Positions 34,186 to 43,440 of a DNA stretch of 64,000 bases are shown here, piece after piece. This DNA is from Gaiellasilicea sp963802765 (GTDB taxonomy: Bacteria > Actinomycetota > Thermoleophilia > Gaiellales > Gaiellaceae). Both the position numbers and the translations under genes were made by a program. The DNA lies in the NCBI GenBank assembly GCA_963802765.1, contig CAWDJZ010000015.1:41634-105633 (forward strand). Direction: 5' to 3'. The notes below the pieces were generated by a model. That model searched no databases. It worked only from the letters and a program-made list of their open reading frames with translations, and was not told where the DNA came from. The first letter of the stretch is position 1, and the number at the start of each line of letters is the position of its first letter.

Positions 34186-36326
34186 CGGCGAGCGCCCGGC
34201 GCCGCCGCCTGCGCCTGCCCGAGCTCGAGACTTTGCTGCCGCTCCTCGCGGCCTACGTCGTCCTCGCGGCGCTCTACGCCTGGCAGGCCTGGCAACGGCA
34301 GACGCCGACCCTCTTCAGCGACGAGATCGAGTTCACGCAGATCTCGCGCTCGATCGCGGAGACTGGCCGCGCCGCGCTGCGGGGCGGTGAGCCTGCGCAT
34401 GGCATCTCGCTCTACGCCTATCTCGCCGCACCCGCCTGGTGGCTCGATCAGGTCGAGACGGCGTACTCCGCGGTGAAGCTGCTGGGCGTGCTGCTGATGA
34501 CGGCGGCGATCTTCCCCGCCTACGCACTGGCCCGGCTCGTCGTCACGCGCCCCTACGCGCTCTTCGCTGCGATCGCGACCGCCGCGGCGCCGGCGCTCTC
34601 GTACTCGCCCTTCCTGGTCGAGGAGCCGCTCGCGTACCCCGTCTCGACGCTCGCCCTTTTCCTGATCGCACGCGCCGGGATCGCGCCGACGCGTTGGTCG
34701 GTCGGGCTCGCGACAGCTGCGTGTCTCGCGGCAGTGCTCGTCCGTACCCAGCTCGCCGTGCTGTTACCCGTGCTCGCGCTCGTCCTCGGCGCCCACGCCT
34801 GGCGCCGAGAGCGGCTGCGAGATTGGCGCGCGACCTGGAGCTCAGGCGACTGGCTCGGAGCGGCGGTGCTCGCGGTCGGTGTCGCCATCGTCCTGTCAGC
34901 GGCACTTGGCCACCGCTCGTACACGTGGTACGTCGCGACCTCGTTCCTCAAGGGCCAGATGCTCGAGTACGGCCTCTGGGCCGCCGGCGCCCTCGCGATC
35001 GGGATCGGCGTCCTGCCGCTGGTTGCCGGCTTGACGGCGCTCGTCCGCCCACGCTCGGAAGCGCGAGAGGAGGGCCGCGTTGCCTTCGTCGACGTCACCG
35101 TCGCCGCAATCGTCGCCTTCGGCCTCTACACCGCGATCAAGTCCGCCTACCTCTCGACGACGTTCGCGATCGTCGTTGCGGAGCGGAACCTGATCTACCT
35201 GTACCCGCTCCTGTTCACCGGGACCGCACTGCTCCTCGCCAGGCGGCGTGCCTCCCTCGTCGCGCTCGCCGGCGCGACGGCATTCGCTCTCTACCTCGTC
35301 TCGACGACGCCGTACACCCTCGCCCAGTACCCGAACTACGAGGCTCACGGGCTCGCGATCGCGGCCTTCGCGAACCGTATCCTGCACTGGCCGGACGCGA
35401 CGATCGAGACCACGCTTGTGCTGCTCACGCTCGCGTCGGCGCTCGTGCTCGCCGCTCTGCGTTTCGTGCGCGTGCCGCGGCTCGCGTCCGCTGCGGTCTG
35501 CGTCGTGGCCGCGTTCGTGGTCGGCTGGAGCCTGACGACCGAGATCTACGCCGCGAACGGAGAGCGCGCAGCCTCCGACCAGGTCTACGCCAACCTGCCG
35601 AAACCGCCCGACTGGGTCGACCTGACCACGCATGGTGAGCCGACGATCTACGTCGGCCAGGGGATCGACGCCCCTGCAGCCTGGCAGGTCGAGTTCTGGA
35701 ACCCGAACGTGCGCTGGTTCTGGGGCATGGACGGCAGCGCTCCGGGCCCGGGCGAGCGGCGGACGCCGAACCTGCTCAGGCCCGACGGCACACAGGATCC
35801 GGCTGACCTGAACGCGGGCTACGCGCTCGCCGTCAACGGCGTCCAGATCGCCGCACCGGAGGTGACCACGGTCGGCGGTGCGGTGCTCTATCGGCTCGAC
35901 GGTGCGCCTGTGCGCCTGAGGCAGACGACGACCGGAGTCTCACAGGACGGCTGGATGGGGAAGAACGCGACGTACACTCGCTACGACGTGCGCGACGACG
36001 GCCCCGGCTTCGTCAAGGTGCGCCTCTCCCGCGAAGCGTGGTGCAGCGACAAGGACGTCCCCGCGCGCGCGACTGTGCTGGTGGGCCCGGTCGGCGTGAA
36101 CGAGTACGATCAGCCGGCGATCGCCCGAGTCACCGCCCGCGGCGAGACGACAATCCGCGCATGTGAGGCGCCAAGCGTCCTGCTGCGCGTCCCCGACGCG
36201 CCCTGGCGAGCAGAGGTCTCTGTCGACAAGACGTTCGTCCCGCGGGACCTCGACCCGAACGTCACCGATCCGCGCGAGCTCAGCGCCCGCCCGACCTTCG
36301 AGTTCGTCCCACTCGGCACCGGCTAG
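34182..36326 (+). CDS. GT-C family polytopic glycosyltransferase, 714 aa
   Basis: The protein starts at GTG 34182 (GTGA overlap with the WecA-like gene). After the first helix comes the loop TPTLFSDEIEFTQISRSIAE, whose Asp-Glu pair matches the catalytic loop of GT39/ArnT-like enzymes. About 11 helices follow up to residue 470. The C-terminal 230 residues form a soluble extracytoplasmic domain with WVDLTTHGEPTIYVGQGIDA and VEFWNPNVRWFWGMDGS. It should use a polyprenyl-phosphate sugar on the outer face of the membrane. It ends in a CTAG shared with the stop of the convergent GT2. Confidence 0.85.
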   Translation: MTASARRRRLRLPELETLLPLLAAYVVLAALYAWQAWQRQTPTLFSDEIEFTQISRSIAETGRAALRGGEPAHGISLYAYLAAPAWWLDQVETAYSAVKLLGVLLMTAAIFPAYALARLVVTRPYALFAAIATAAAPALSYSPFLVEEPLAYPVSTLALFLIARAGIAPTRWSVGLATAACLAAVLVRTQLAVLLPVLALVLGAHAWRRERLRDWRATWSSGDWLGAAVLAVGVAIVLSAALGHRSYTWYVATSFLKGQMLEYGLWAAGALAIGIGVLPLVAGLTALVRPRSEAREEGRVAFVDVTVAAIVAFGLYTAIKSAYLSTTFAIVVAERNLIYLYPLLFTGTALLLARRRASLVALAGATAFALYLVSTTPYTLAQYPNYEAHGLAIAAFANRILHWPDATIETTLVLLTLASALVLAALRFVRVPRLASAAVCVVAAFVVGWSLTTEIYAANGERAASDQVYANLPKPPDWVDLTTHGEPTIYVGQGIDAPAAWQVEFWNPNVRWFWGMDGSAPGPGERRTPNLLRPDGTQDPADLNAGYALAVNGVQIAAPEVTTVGGAVLYRLDGAPVRLRQTTTGVSQDGWMGKNATYTRYDVRDDGPGFVKVRLSREAWCSDKDVPARATVLVGPVGVNEYDQPAIARVTARGETTIRACEAPSVLLRVPDAPWRAEVSVDKTFVPRDLDPNVTDPRELSARPTFEFVPLGTG

Positions 36327-37081
36327 CGCCAGACGAGCATTCGCTCGGGATGCTTCCGGACGAAGCGCGCCATCCCGCGGGCGTGCCAGAGCGTGTGGCG
36401 GCTCAGGAAGCGCTTGTCGATCACGGCGGCGTACGCATGCCTGACGACGGCCTCGGGCACGAGCCAGCGCTCCCAGCCGGCCTGCGCCGCCCGGTACGCG
36501 AGATCGATGTCCTCGACGTAGTGGCGGAAGCCGCCGTCCCAGCCGCCGAGCTCGTCGAGCATCGCCCGGCGCATGAGCAGGCAGGCGCCGCCGAGCAGCC
36601 AGTCCCCCTGCGTCGGCTCCGACGGCTGCGTGCCGTAGTGGGAGACCTGGTGCTCGTACGGCTTCCGCACCAGGCGGAGCGGCGTTCGCCGCCAGATCGT
36701 GCCGAGCACGTCAGGGAAGCGGCGGAGCGAGGGCTGCCAGGTGCCGTCCGGCCAGAAGACGAGCGGGCCGACGAGGCCGGCGCGCGGATGCTCGTCCGCA
36801 AAGCGCACGAGCGCGCCGATCGCGTCCTCCTCCGGGATCGCGTCGGGGTTCGAGACGACCACGTACTCCCCGCTCGTGGCCGCGACGCCCGCGTTCACGT
36901 TCGCCGCGAAGGTGCGCGGGGTCGGGCTCTCGAGCACGCGCACGCCCTCAGGCACCTCCCCGACGCTGCCGGGGACGTTCGCGACCACGACGACCTCGTC
37001 GACCTGCGGCGCGAGCGCCGGCAGCGACTCGGCGAGCTCGCGCACGTGCCCGTGCGAGACGACGACCGCCGAGACCTTCAC
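36323..37081 (-). CDS. GT2 glycosyltransferase, rhamnosyltransferase-like
   Basis: The 252-residue protein begins VKVSAVVVSHGHVRELAESL and has RTFAANVNAGVAATSGEYVV, VVSNPDAIPEEDAIGAL (DXD-like), RFPDVLGTIWRRTPLR, GACLLMRRAMLDELGGWDGG, and HYVEDIDLAYRAAQAGWERW. The ED-D motif and the following His (VVRHAYAAVIDKRF) match the WbbL/rhamnosyl group. It is the last gene of a minus operon of glycosyltransferases linked by NTGA overlaps. Confidence 0.92.
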   Translation of the reverse strand: MKVSAVVVSHGHVRELAESLPALAPQVDEVVVVANVPGSVGEVPEGVRVLESPTPRTFAANVNAGVAATSGEYVVVSNPDAIPEEDAIGALVRFADEHPRAGLVGPLVFWPDGTWQPSLRRFPDVLGTIWRRTPLRLVRKPYEHQVSHYGTQPSEPTQGDWLLGGACLLMRRAMLDELGGWDGGFRHYVEDIDLAYRAAQAGWERWLVPEAVVRHAYAAVIDKRFLSRHTLWHARGMARFVRKHPERMLVWR

Positions 37082-38097
37082 GCGAGCGCCTCCCGGTAGA
37101 CGGCGAGCGTCCGCTCGGCGGTAACCCGCCAGCTGAACGCCTTCGCCCGTTCGATCCCTGCCACCGCCAGTCGCTCGCGCTCCTCGAGCGCGCGCAGCAC
37201 ACCGTCGGCGAGATGCTCCTCGTCGACGAAGATCGCCGCGTCGCCGGCGACCTCGCGCAGCGCCGGCTCGTCGAGCGCGACTACAGGCGTGCCGCAGGCC
37301 ATCGCCTCCAGCACCGGCAGGCCGAAGCCCTCGAAGCGGGAGGGCTGGACGAGGCAGGCGGCACCTCGGTACAGGTCGGCGAGCTCCTCCTGGTCGACGT
37401 AGCCGCGCAGGTCGGCGCCGCCCGCCCTGAGCTGCGCCGCGAGCGCCTCGTCCTTGACGGGGCCGGCGACGACCAGCGGCAGCGGGACGGCTGCGGCCGC
37501 GGCGAGCGCCGCCAGCTGGTTCTTCCGCGGCTGGACCGCGCCGACGACGAGCACGTACGTCCCGAGCGTGAGCGGGCTGCCCGGCGTGAACGCCGGGTCG
37601 ACGCCGTTCGGCGTCACGACGACCTTCTCCGGGGGCAGGCCGTAGAGGCGGACGAGGTCGGCGCGCGTCCGCTCCGAGACCGTGAGCACGCGCCGGGCGC
37701 GGCGGGCGGCGCTCGGGACGACCCGGCGGAAGACGACCCTGTCCTTCAGGGGCATGTGCTCGCGATCGTGCTCGAACGAGAGGTCGTGGATCGTCACGAC
37801 AGCCGGGCAGGGTGCGCCGAGAGGGACGGCGTACTGCGTGTGCACGAGTGCCGCCTTCGTGCGCCTGAGCAGTCGCGGCAGGGTCAGGAGCATCCGCAGC
37901 TCCTGGACGGGAGTGCGGAGCTCGAGGGGCTCGATTCCGTCCGGAACGAGCTCCGGATGGCGCGTCGCGGCAGCGAACCGAAGGTCGTCCGGCGCGAGCG
38001 CTGCGAGCTCGCGGAGGAGGTTGCGGACGTACGTCTCGTCGCCGGTGCGGCGGCGGCCGAGCACGTCGGCGTCGACGACGACGAGTGGGGCCGTCAT
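37078..38097 (-). CDS. GT4 glycosyltransferase
   Basis: The 339-residue protein shows the GT-B fold: VVVDADVLGRRRTGDETYVR, AVVTIHDLSFEHDREHMPLK, RVLTVSERTRADLVRLYGLP, KVVVTPNGVDPAFTPGS, YVLVVGAVQPRKNQLAALAA and the donor site SRFEGFGLPVLEAMACGTPV with the EX7E motif. ATGA overlap joins it to the upstream GT4, and a GTGA overlap to the GT2 that follows. Mannosyl- or rhamnosyl-type donors are common for this group; the actual sugar is unknown. Confidence 0.93.
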   Translation of the reverse strand: MTAPLVVVDADVLGRRRTGDETYVRNLLRELAALAPDDLRFAAATRHPELVPDGIEPLELRTPVQELRMLLTLPRLLRRTKAALVHTQYAVPLGAPCPAVVTIHDLSFEHDREHMPLKDRVVFRRVVPSAARRARRVLTVSERTRADLVRLYGLPPEKVVVTPNGVDPAFTPGSPLTLGTYVLVVGAVQPRKNQLAALAAAAAVPLPLVVAGPVKDEALAAQLRAGGADLRGYVDQEELADLYRGAACLVQPSRFEGFGLPVLEAMACGTPVVALDEPALREVAGDAAIFVDEEHLADGVLRALEERERLAVAGIERAKAFSWRVTAERTLAVYREALA

Positions 38098-39083
38098 GCG
38101 AGCGCCTTCCGGTAGCCCGCGACGGCGGCTTCGACCGTCCGCTCCCAGGTGAACTCGCCGGCACGCGCGAGCCCGAGCGGGACGAGCTCGTCGCGGCGCC
38201 GGTCGGCCACCTCGATCCCGGCCGCGATCGAGGCGACGTCGAGCGGGTCGACGAGGACGGCCGCATCGCCCGTCACCTCCGCCATCGCGCTGCCCGCGCT
38301 CGTGACGACAGGAGTGCCGCAGGCCATCGCCTCGAGTGCGGGGATGCCGAAACCCTCGTAGAGCGAAGGGAAGACGAGGCAGCGCGCGCCCCGGTACGCG
38401 GCGGCGAGCTCCTCGTCGCCGATCCGGCCGAGCCACGTGACGTGTCTGCCCACAGCGCCGGCATCCCCCCACCCGGGCGCACCGACCAGACGCAGCTCGA
38501 CACCCGCGCGCGCCGTCGCTTCGACCACGCGGGTGAGGTTCTTGCGCGGCTCGAGTGTCCCGACGGCGAGCACGTACGTGCCCTCCGCCGCATCGCCCTC
38601 GGGACGGAAGACCGGCTCGAGCGCGTTCGGGACGACGTCGATGCGCTCCGGGTCGACCGCGGCGAGCTCGATGGTCTCGCGCCTCGAGAACTCGGACACG
38701 GCGAACACCCGATCGGCCGCGCGTAACGTCGGGCGCAGCGCCGTGCGGCCGTAGAGCCGCGTCCAGGCCGGAAAGACCTCCGGGTGGCGGAGGACGGCGA
38801 GGTCGTGCACCGTCACGATCGTCGGCATGCGCGCCCGCGGCGGGGCCCGGAAGATCGTGCAGTGGAGCACATCGGCACGGGCGCGCGACGCGGCGCGAGG
38901 GAGCAGCGCCGGGTACCAGAGGACGTCCCGCGCGACGGCCGTCAGGCGGCCCTCGCCGCCCCAGGAGAGCGGCACGACGTCGACGTCGGCGCGCGCCTCC
39001 AGGCCATGCCGCAGCCCGCTCACCCAGCGCGCCGTCCCTGCCCGCGTCTGGAGCAGCGGCGCAACGTCGAGGCCGACTCTCAT
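38094..39083 (-). CDS. GT4 glycosyltransferase
   Basis: The 329-residue protein starts MRVGLDVAPLLQTRAGTARW and has PTIVTVHDLAVLRHPEVFPA, RVFAVSEFSRRETIELAAVD, RIDVVPNALEPVFRPEGDAA, YVLAVGTLEPRKNLTRVVEA and PSLYEGFGIPALEAMACGTP. It is a paralogue of the two neighbouring GT4 genes. All three are consecutive and coupled by four-base overlaps, so they probably add successive sugars of the same repeat unit. Confidence 0.93.
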   Translation of the reverse strand: MRVGLDVAPLLQTRAGTARWVSGLRHGLEARADVDVVPLSWGGEGRLTAVARDVLWYPALLPRAASRARADVLHCTIFRAPPRARMPTIVTVHDLAVLRHPEVFPAWTRLYGRTALRPTLRAADRVFAVSEFSRRETIELAAVDPERIDVVPNALEPVFRPEGDAAEGTYVLAVGTLEPRKNLTRVVEATARAGVELRLVGAPGWGDAGAVGRHVTWLGRIGDEELAAAYRGARCLVFPSLYEGFGIPALEAMACGTPVVTSAGSAMAEVTGDAAVLVDPLDVASIAAGIEVADRRRDELVPLGLARAGEFTWERTVEAAVAGYRKALA

Positions 39084-40144
39084 GCAGCCTCGAACGCCTG
39101 CAGGTGGATCTCGCCGCAGCGGCGCCAGGTGAACTGCGCGGCGTGCGCGAGGCCCGCGGCGACGAGCTCGTCGCGCCGCTCGAGCGCCTCGCCGATCCCC
39201 GCGGTCATCGCCTCGGGGTCGTCCGGATCGACGCGCACGGCTGCGCCGCCGCACGCCTCGTCCATGGACGGATGCGAGGAGGCGACGACCGGCACGCCGC
39301 ACGCCATGGCCTCGACGATCGGCATCCCGAACCCCTCGAGCCGGGACGGGTAGGCGAAGACGGCGGCCGCCCGCATCAGCTGTGGCACTTCCCGCTCCGC
39401 GACGAAGCCGAGCTTGAGGATCCCGCGGTCGTCGAGGAGCGGCTGGTCGCCCCAGCCGGCTGCGCCGGCGAGCGCCAGTGCGAGCTCACCGCGCAGCGGC
39501 CGCCAGGCCTCGACGAGCGTGGCGAGGTTCTTGCGCGGCTCGAGCGTGGCGAGGCTGAGGACGTACGGTCGGCCCAGCCTCGCGCGCTCCCCGTCGGCCC
39601 TGTACTCGGCGGAGACCCCGGGCGCAGCGACACGGATGCGCTCGTGCGGCACCGCCAGATGCTCCTCGACGTCCCGGCCCGTGTAGGCCGAGTTGACGAA
39701 GACGAGGTCGCACTCGACCGTGCGCGCGTACTTGTAGCCGTGCATCGAACGCGTTCGCGGCGTCACCCACTCCGGGTGGAGCAGCGGCACGAGGTCGTGC
39801 ACCATCGTCGAGCGGATCCCGTTGCGCTGCGGCGGCACCATCCAGTCGCTGAAGTGGAGCACGTCGACCCGGCCGAGGAAGCGCTCCACGGACGGCCGGC
39901 CGGCACGGCTCCAGCCCATCCGGAAGGCATGCGACCACGGCAGGACGATCGTGCGCAACTCGACCGGGACGCCGTCCAGCGCCTCGCGGATCAGCCTGCG
40001 GCCGCGAAGGCGAGTCGGCGCGAAGGCAACCAGCTCGTGCTTTCCCGCCGCCGCTTCGGCGAGCCCGGCCAGCGAGCCGCGAACGTAGTTGCCGATCCCC
40101 GTCCGCGGGTGCGAGAGGGGGCTGACGTCGAAGGCGATCCTCAC
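39080..40144 (-). CDS. GT4 glycosyltransferase
   Basis: The 354-residue protein starts VRIAFDVSPLSHPRTGIGNY and has STMVHDLVPLLHPEWVTPRT, DLVFVNSAYTGRDVEEHLAV, RIRVAAPGVSAEYRADGERA, YVLSLATLEPRKNLATLVEA and SRLEGFGMPIVEAMACGVPV. The WbpY/WsaF-like mannosyl transferases share this layout, but the donor cannot be assigned. GTG 40144 overlaps the stop of the upstream GT-C gene. Confidence 0.93.
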   Translation of the reverse strand: MRIAFDVSPLSHPRTGIGNYVRGSLAGLAEAAAGKHELVAFAPTRLRGRRLIREALDGVPVELRTIVLPWSHAFRMGWSRAGRPSVERFLGRVDVLHFSDWMVPPQRNGIRSTMVHDLVPLLHPEWVTPRTRSMHGYKYARTVECDLVFVNSAYTGRDVEEHLAVPHERIRVAAPGVSAEYRADGERARLGRPYVLSLATLEPRKNLATLVEAWRPLRGELALALAGAAGWGDQPLLDDRGILKLGFVAEREVPQLMRAAAVFAYPSRLEGFGMPIVEAMACGVPVVASSHPSMDEACGGAAVRVDPDDPEAMTAGIGEALERRDELVAAGLAHAAQFTWRRCGEIHLQAFEAA

Positions 40145-42210
40145 GGACGGTACTCGAATGCCCGAAAGTGGGCCCCGAGCGGGCGAGGGTCGTGCCTGCC
40201 GGGCACCTTCGTCTTCGCCATCCGGAAGACGACACGACAGGTGCCGTCGCCGTCGGGAACCGTGGGGACGCGGAGCGCCTCGATCCCGAACGGCGCGACG
40301 CTCGCCCTGCCCGCACGCTTCCCGTTCACGAACGCGGTCACGACCTGGTTCTCGTCGTAGAGGTTCGGGTCGCTCGTGAGCAGGACCGTCAGGTGTCCGC
40401 CGCGACAGCGCTCCCGGGTCCAGGTGACGGTGGGGCCCGACCACGTGTCCCTCGGGTAGAGGCCTTTGACCTGCGTCGTCGTCGCGACGAGCGGGCCGGC
40501 GATGCGCCACAGGGTGAGCCCCGTCCCCGGGTCGCGGGCGACGACGACGCCGTCAGGCGAGATCCTGTCCTCCGCGAGCAGGTAGCGCGCCTGCACGCGC
40601 CCTCCGTCGGCCGTACGGAGCTCCCCGGTCGCTTCGTCGACCTTCACCTCGGTCTCGGCGAGCCCGCCCGGCGTCGGGCCGCCGACGAAGTAGACGGGCC
40701 CGACCTTGCGGTTGAAGAACTCGTTCTGGTTGACGACGAAGCGGTCGGTGATGCCGGTCCAGACGACCGACGCGGTTGCACCGTCCGGAAGTGCGCGGTC
40801 GATCCAGTCGCGCTCGCCGACGCGGATGCCCGTGAAGAGCGCCCCGGCCGACGCCCGCTTGACGCCGCGCTCGCCGCCCCAGACGTTGTGTCCGATCGCC
40901 GCGAAGAAGAGGAGCGTCGCCACAGGGAGCGCGAGCGCGAAACGGCGCGGGACGAGCAGGAAGAGCGCCGCCGCGATAGCGCCCCCGATCAGGACCGTGG
41001 CGTCGATCGAGTCGAACGGCAGCGAGCCGAAGGCGGCCCAGATCGGCAGCAGGGCGAGCGTGTCCGAGATCGCGGCCGTCTCGATGAACCGCTCCCACGG
41101 GATCGTCAGCGGAAGCAGCGCCGCACCGACGGCGACGGGCGGCGCGAGCCAGAGCGGCCGGGGCAGGCCGCGGTCGACCAGGACGAGGAGCGCGATCAGG
41201 AAGAAGGGAGCGACGACGAAGACGTTCCGCTCCTGGATCCGGTTGGCGAACTCGGAGGCGAACGCGGCGACGACGAGCAGGACGGACGTGGAGAGGGCGA
41301 TCCCCGCGGCGAGGAACGGGGCGACCGCGGCATCCAGCCGACGCGCGAGCAGCGCGAGCAAGACGAAGGCCGCAAAGGGCAGCACGCCGAGGTAGAGGTC
41401 GAGCTCGGCCAGGTGGTACAGGAAGAAGCGCGCGACCGTCTCGGCGTCGTAGGAGCGCTCTCCGACGATCGCGTAGGCGCCGAGCAGGTCGGAGAGCGAC
41501 TGACCGCGGGCGACCTGCACCAGCAGTAGGAGCACGGCGCCGGCGGCGAGCAGGCCGTACAGCAGCCGAAGACTCCAGAGCGTGGCGCGCAGGGGCCGCC
41601 GGCCGAGCAGGGCGAGGAGGAACGGCGCGGCGACGATCGCAGGCACGAAGGCGATCGCTTGCACCCGCGTCGCGAAGAGAACGCCGACGAGAGCGATCAG
41701 GCCGACCTGTCGTGCCGGCGTCGGTTGCTCGAGCACGAGCACGAGCAGCAGCGCACCCGTGAGGAAGAGCGGATAGAACGCGTTCTCGGTCATCACGGTG
41801 CCCGTGTAGACGAGCGACGGCAGCGCCACCGCGAGAACGGCCGCGAAGAGGGAGAGCGGCGGCGCGAGCACGCGGCGGGCGAGCAGGTAGGCGGGCACGG
41901 CCGCGAGCGACATGTAGAGCGCGTTCAGCGTCTTCACCGCCCCGTAGGCGTCCGGGAGCGAGTCGAAGAGCGCGTAGGCCGGGCTGATCAGGATCGGGTA
42001 GACGAGGCTGAAGCCGCCGGCGGGCACGTCGCGAACCTGAAAGCCGTCACCCGAGGCGATGCTGCGCGCGAGCTCCGAGTAGATCAGCTCGTCGACCATG
42101 ATGAACGGCCCGAGCATCTCGCGCGCGAGCCAGGCCCGGAGCGCGAACGAGGCGAGAACGATCGTGACGAGCCAGGCCCAGGCCGGGACGCCGCGCAGCC
42201 TATCGACCAA
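40141..42210 (-). CDS. GT-C family polytopic glycosyltransferase, ~689 aa
   Basis: The protein has a first helix AWLVTIVLASFALRAWLARE, a catalytic-type loop GPFIMVDELIYSELARSIAS (Asp-Glu) and about ten more helices, then a soluble C-terminal domain (SVVWTGITDRFVVNQNEFFN, RERCRGGHLTVLLTSDPNLY). It resembles the protein at 34182 in layout, including the C-terminal domain. TTG at 42210 is the most likely start, since it precedes the first helix closely and follows GAGG; it overlaps the upstream GT4 stop by 11 bases. Confidence 0.87.
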   Translation of the reverse strand: MVDRLRGVPAWAWLVTIVLASFALRAWLAREMLGPFIMVDELIYSELARSIASGDGFQVRDVPAGGFSLVYPILISPAYALFDSLPDAYGAVKTLNALYMSLAAVPAYLLARRVLAPPLSLFAAVLAVALPSLVYTGTVMTENAFYPLFLTGALLLVLVLEQPTPARQVGLIALVGVLFATRVQAIAFVPAIVAAPFLLALLGRRPLRATLWSLRLLYGLLAAGAVLLLLVQVARGQSLSDLLGAYAIVGERSYDAETVARFFLYHLAELDLYLGVLPFAAFVLLALLARRLDAAVAPFLAAGIALSTSVLLVVAAFASEFANRIQERNVFVVAPFFLIALLVLVDRGLPRPLWLAPPVAVGAALLPLTIPWERFIETAAISDTLALLPIWAAFGSLPFDSIDATVLIGGAIAAALFLLVPRRFALALPVATLLFFAAIGHNVWGGERGVKRASAGALFTGIRVGERDWIDRALPDGATASVVWTGITDRFVVNQNEFFNRKVGPVYFVGGPTPGGLAETEVKVDEATGELRTADGGRVQARYLLAEDRISPDGVVVARDPGTGLTLWRIAGPLVATTTQVKGLYPRDTWSGPTVTWTRERCRGGHLTVLLTSDPNLYDENQVVTAFVNGKRAGRASVAPFGIEALRVPTVPDGDGTCRVVFRMAKTKVPGRHDPRPLGAHFRAFEYRP

Positions 42211-43440
42211 GCTCGACCTCGGCGAGGCGTCGCGCGAGCTCCGCGGCCTCCGGCGAACCGGGCTCGATCCCGACGTCGGCCGCGGCGCGCGCGACGTCCC
42301 CGAGCACCGCGTCCGCAACGGCCTCTCCGCCCGCAGCCTGCTCGAGCGCGGCCGCGTAGAGGTCTGCGGCCCGGCCGAGGTCGTGCTCGCGCCGGACGAG
42401 CTCGAGAGCGGCCGCCGACATCGCCCGGCGAGCGGCGTCGTCGCGCGCGAGCAGCTCGAGCGCCGCGTAGAGCGTCTCCGTCTCGCGCTCGTCGACCGGA
42501 ACCTTCAGCGCAACCTCGTCGGAGAGCTCCGCGAACCAGCCGACGTCGCTGACGACGACCGGCTTGCCGAGCGAGAGCTGGCGGATGACGCTGCCCGAGG
42601 TCTCGCCCATCGTCGGCGAGCGCAGGTTGACGCAGACGTCGCACGCGGCCATCAGCGACCAGAGCCTGTCCTCCGCCACGTACGCCTCCCGGACGATGCC
42701 CTCTCCGGACAGGCCGAGGCGCTGCAGGCGGCGGTCGAGGTCGAAGCCGGGCGAGACCGCGCCGACGAGCAGCAGCCGCGCCTCCGGCCGCTCGCGGCGC
42801 AGGCGCGCGAACGCCTCGAGCAGCTGCGGGATCCGCTTGCTCGCGTTGACGTTGCCGAAGGAGCCGATCAGCGGCCGGCCGTCGACGCGCGCAGGCTCGA
42901 CCGGCGCGTGCTCCCAGGACGGGTGAGGGATCCGCCAGATCGGGCCCTGCGAAGCCGGCGGCGCGCGCCCGCTGCTCGACGTAGCGCGAGTGCACGATCA
43001 GGCCGGTGGCGAGGCCGAGCACCTCGCCCGCGAGGGGGAAGTCCTCGGGCCGGCTCTCCCACAGCGGCGGGATCCGCTTGTCCATCACACCGTGCGCGAG
43101 CAGCCGCCCGACGACGCCGGCCTCGCGCTCCATCGCGTCGAGATAGGCGTTCCCGTTCGCGGCGGCCGAGCGTGATCCCGGAGACGAGGTGGTGGAGGAC
43201 GAAGTCGTGCAGCACGACGACGCCCGGCCGCTTGCGGAGCGCGTCGACGATCCAACCGTGTGCGTCCGGGTTGTTGCCGACGTGGTAGAGCGAGACGTCG
43301 GTCCCCCGTGGCGGGCGCGTGCGGCCGCGACGGACGACCTCGACGTCGATCCGCTCGCGCAGCGCCGGGACCAGGTGGACGCAGTAGTCGGCGATCCCCG
43401 ACCGCTCCGGCGGCATCGGGCTGTAGTAGGCGACCTTCAT
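42200..43440 (-). CDS. GT4 glycosyltransferase, frameshifted
   Basis: The protein starts MKVAYYSPMPPERSGIADYC, continues VSLYHVGNNPDAHGWIVDAL, PGVVVLHDFVLHHLVSGIT, and after breaks near 43170 and 42950 gives LATGLIVHSRYVEQRARAAG, GRPLIGSFGNVNASKRIPQL, LWSLMAACDVCVNLRSPTMG and ETSGSVIRQLSLGKPVVVSD, ending AELARRLAEVELGR. The GETSG motif replaces the usual EGFG donor motif, as in one GT4 subgroup. The two or three indels lie in GC runs. It is coupled to the next GT4 by ATGA. Confidence 0.87.
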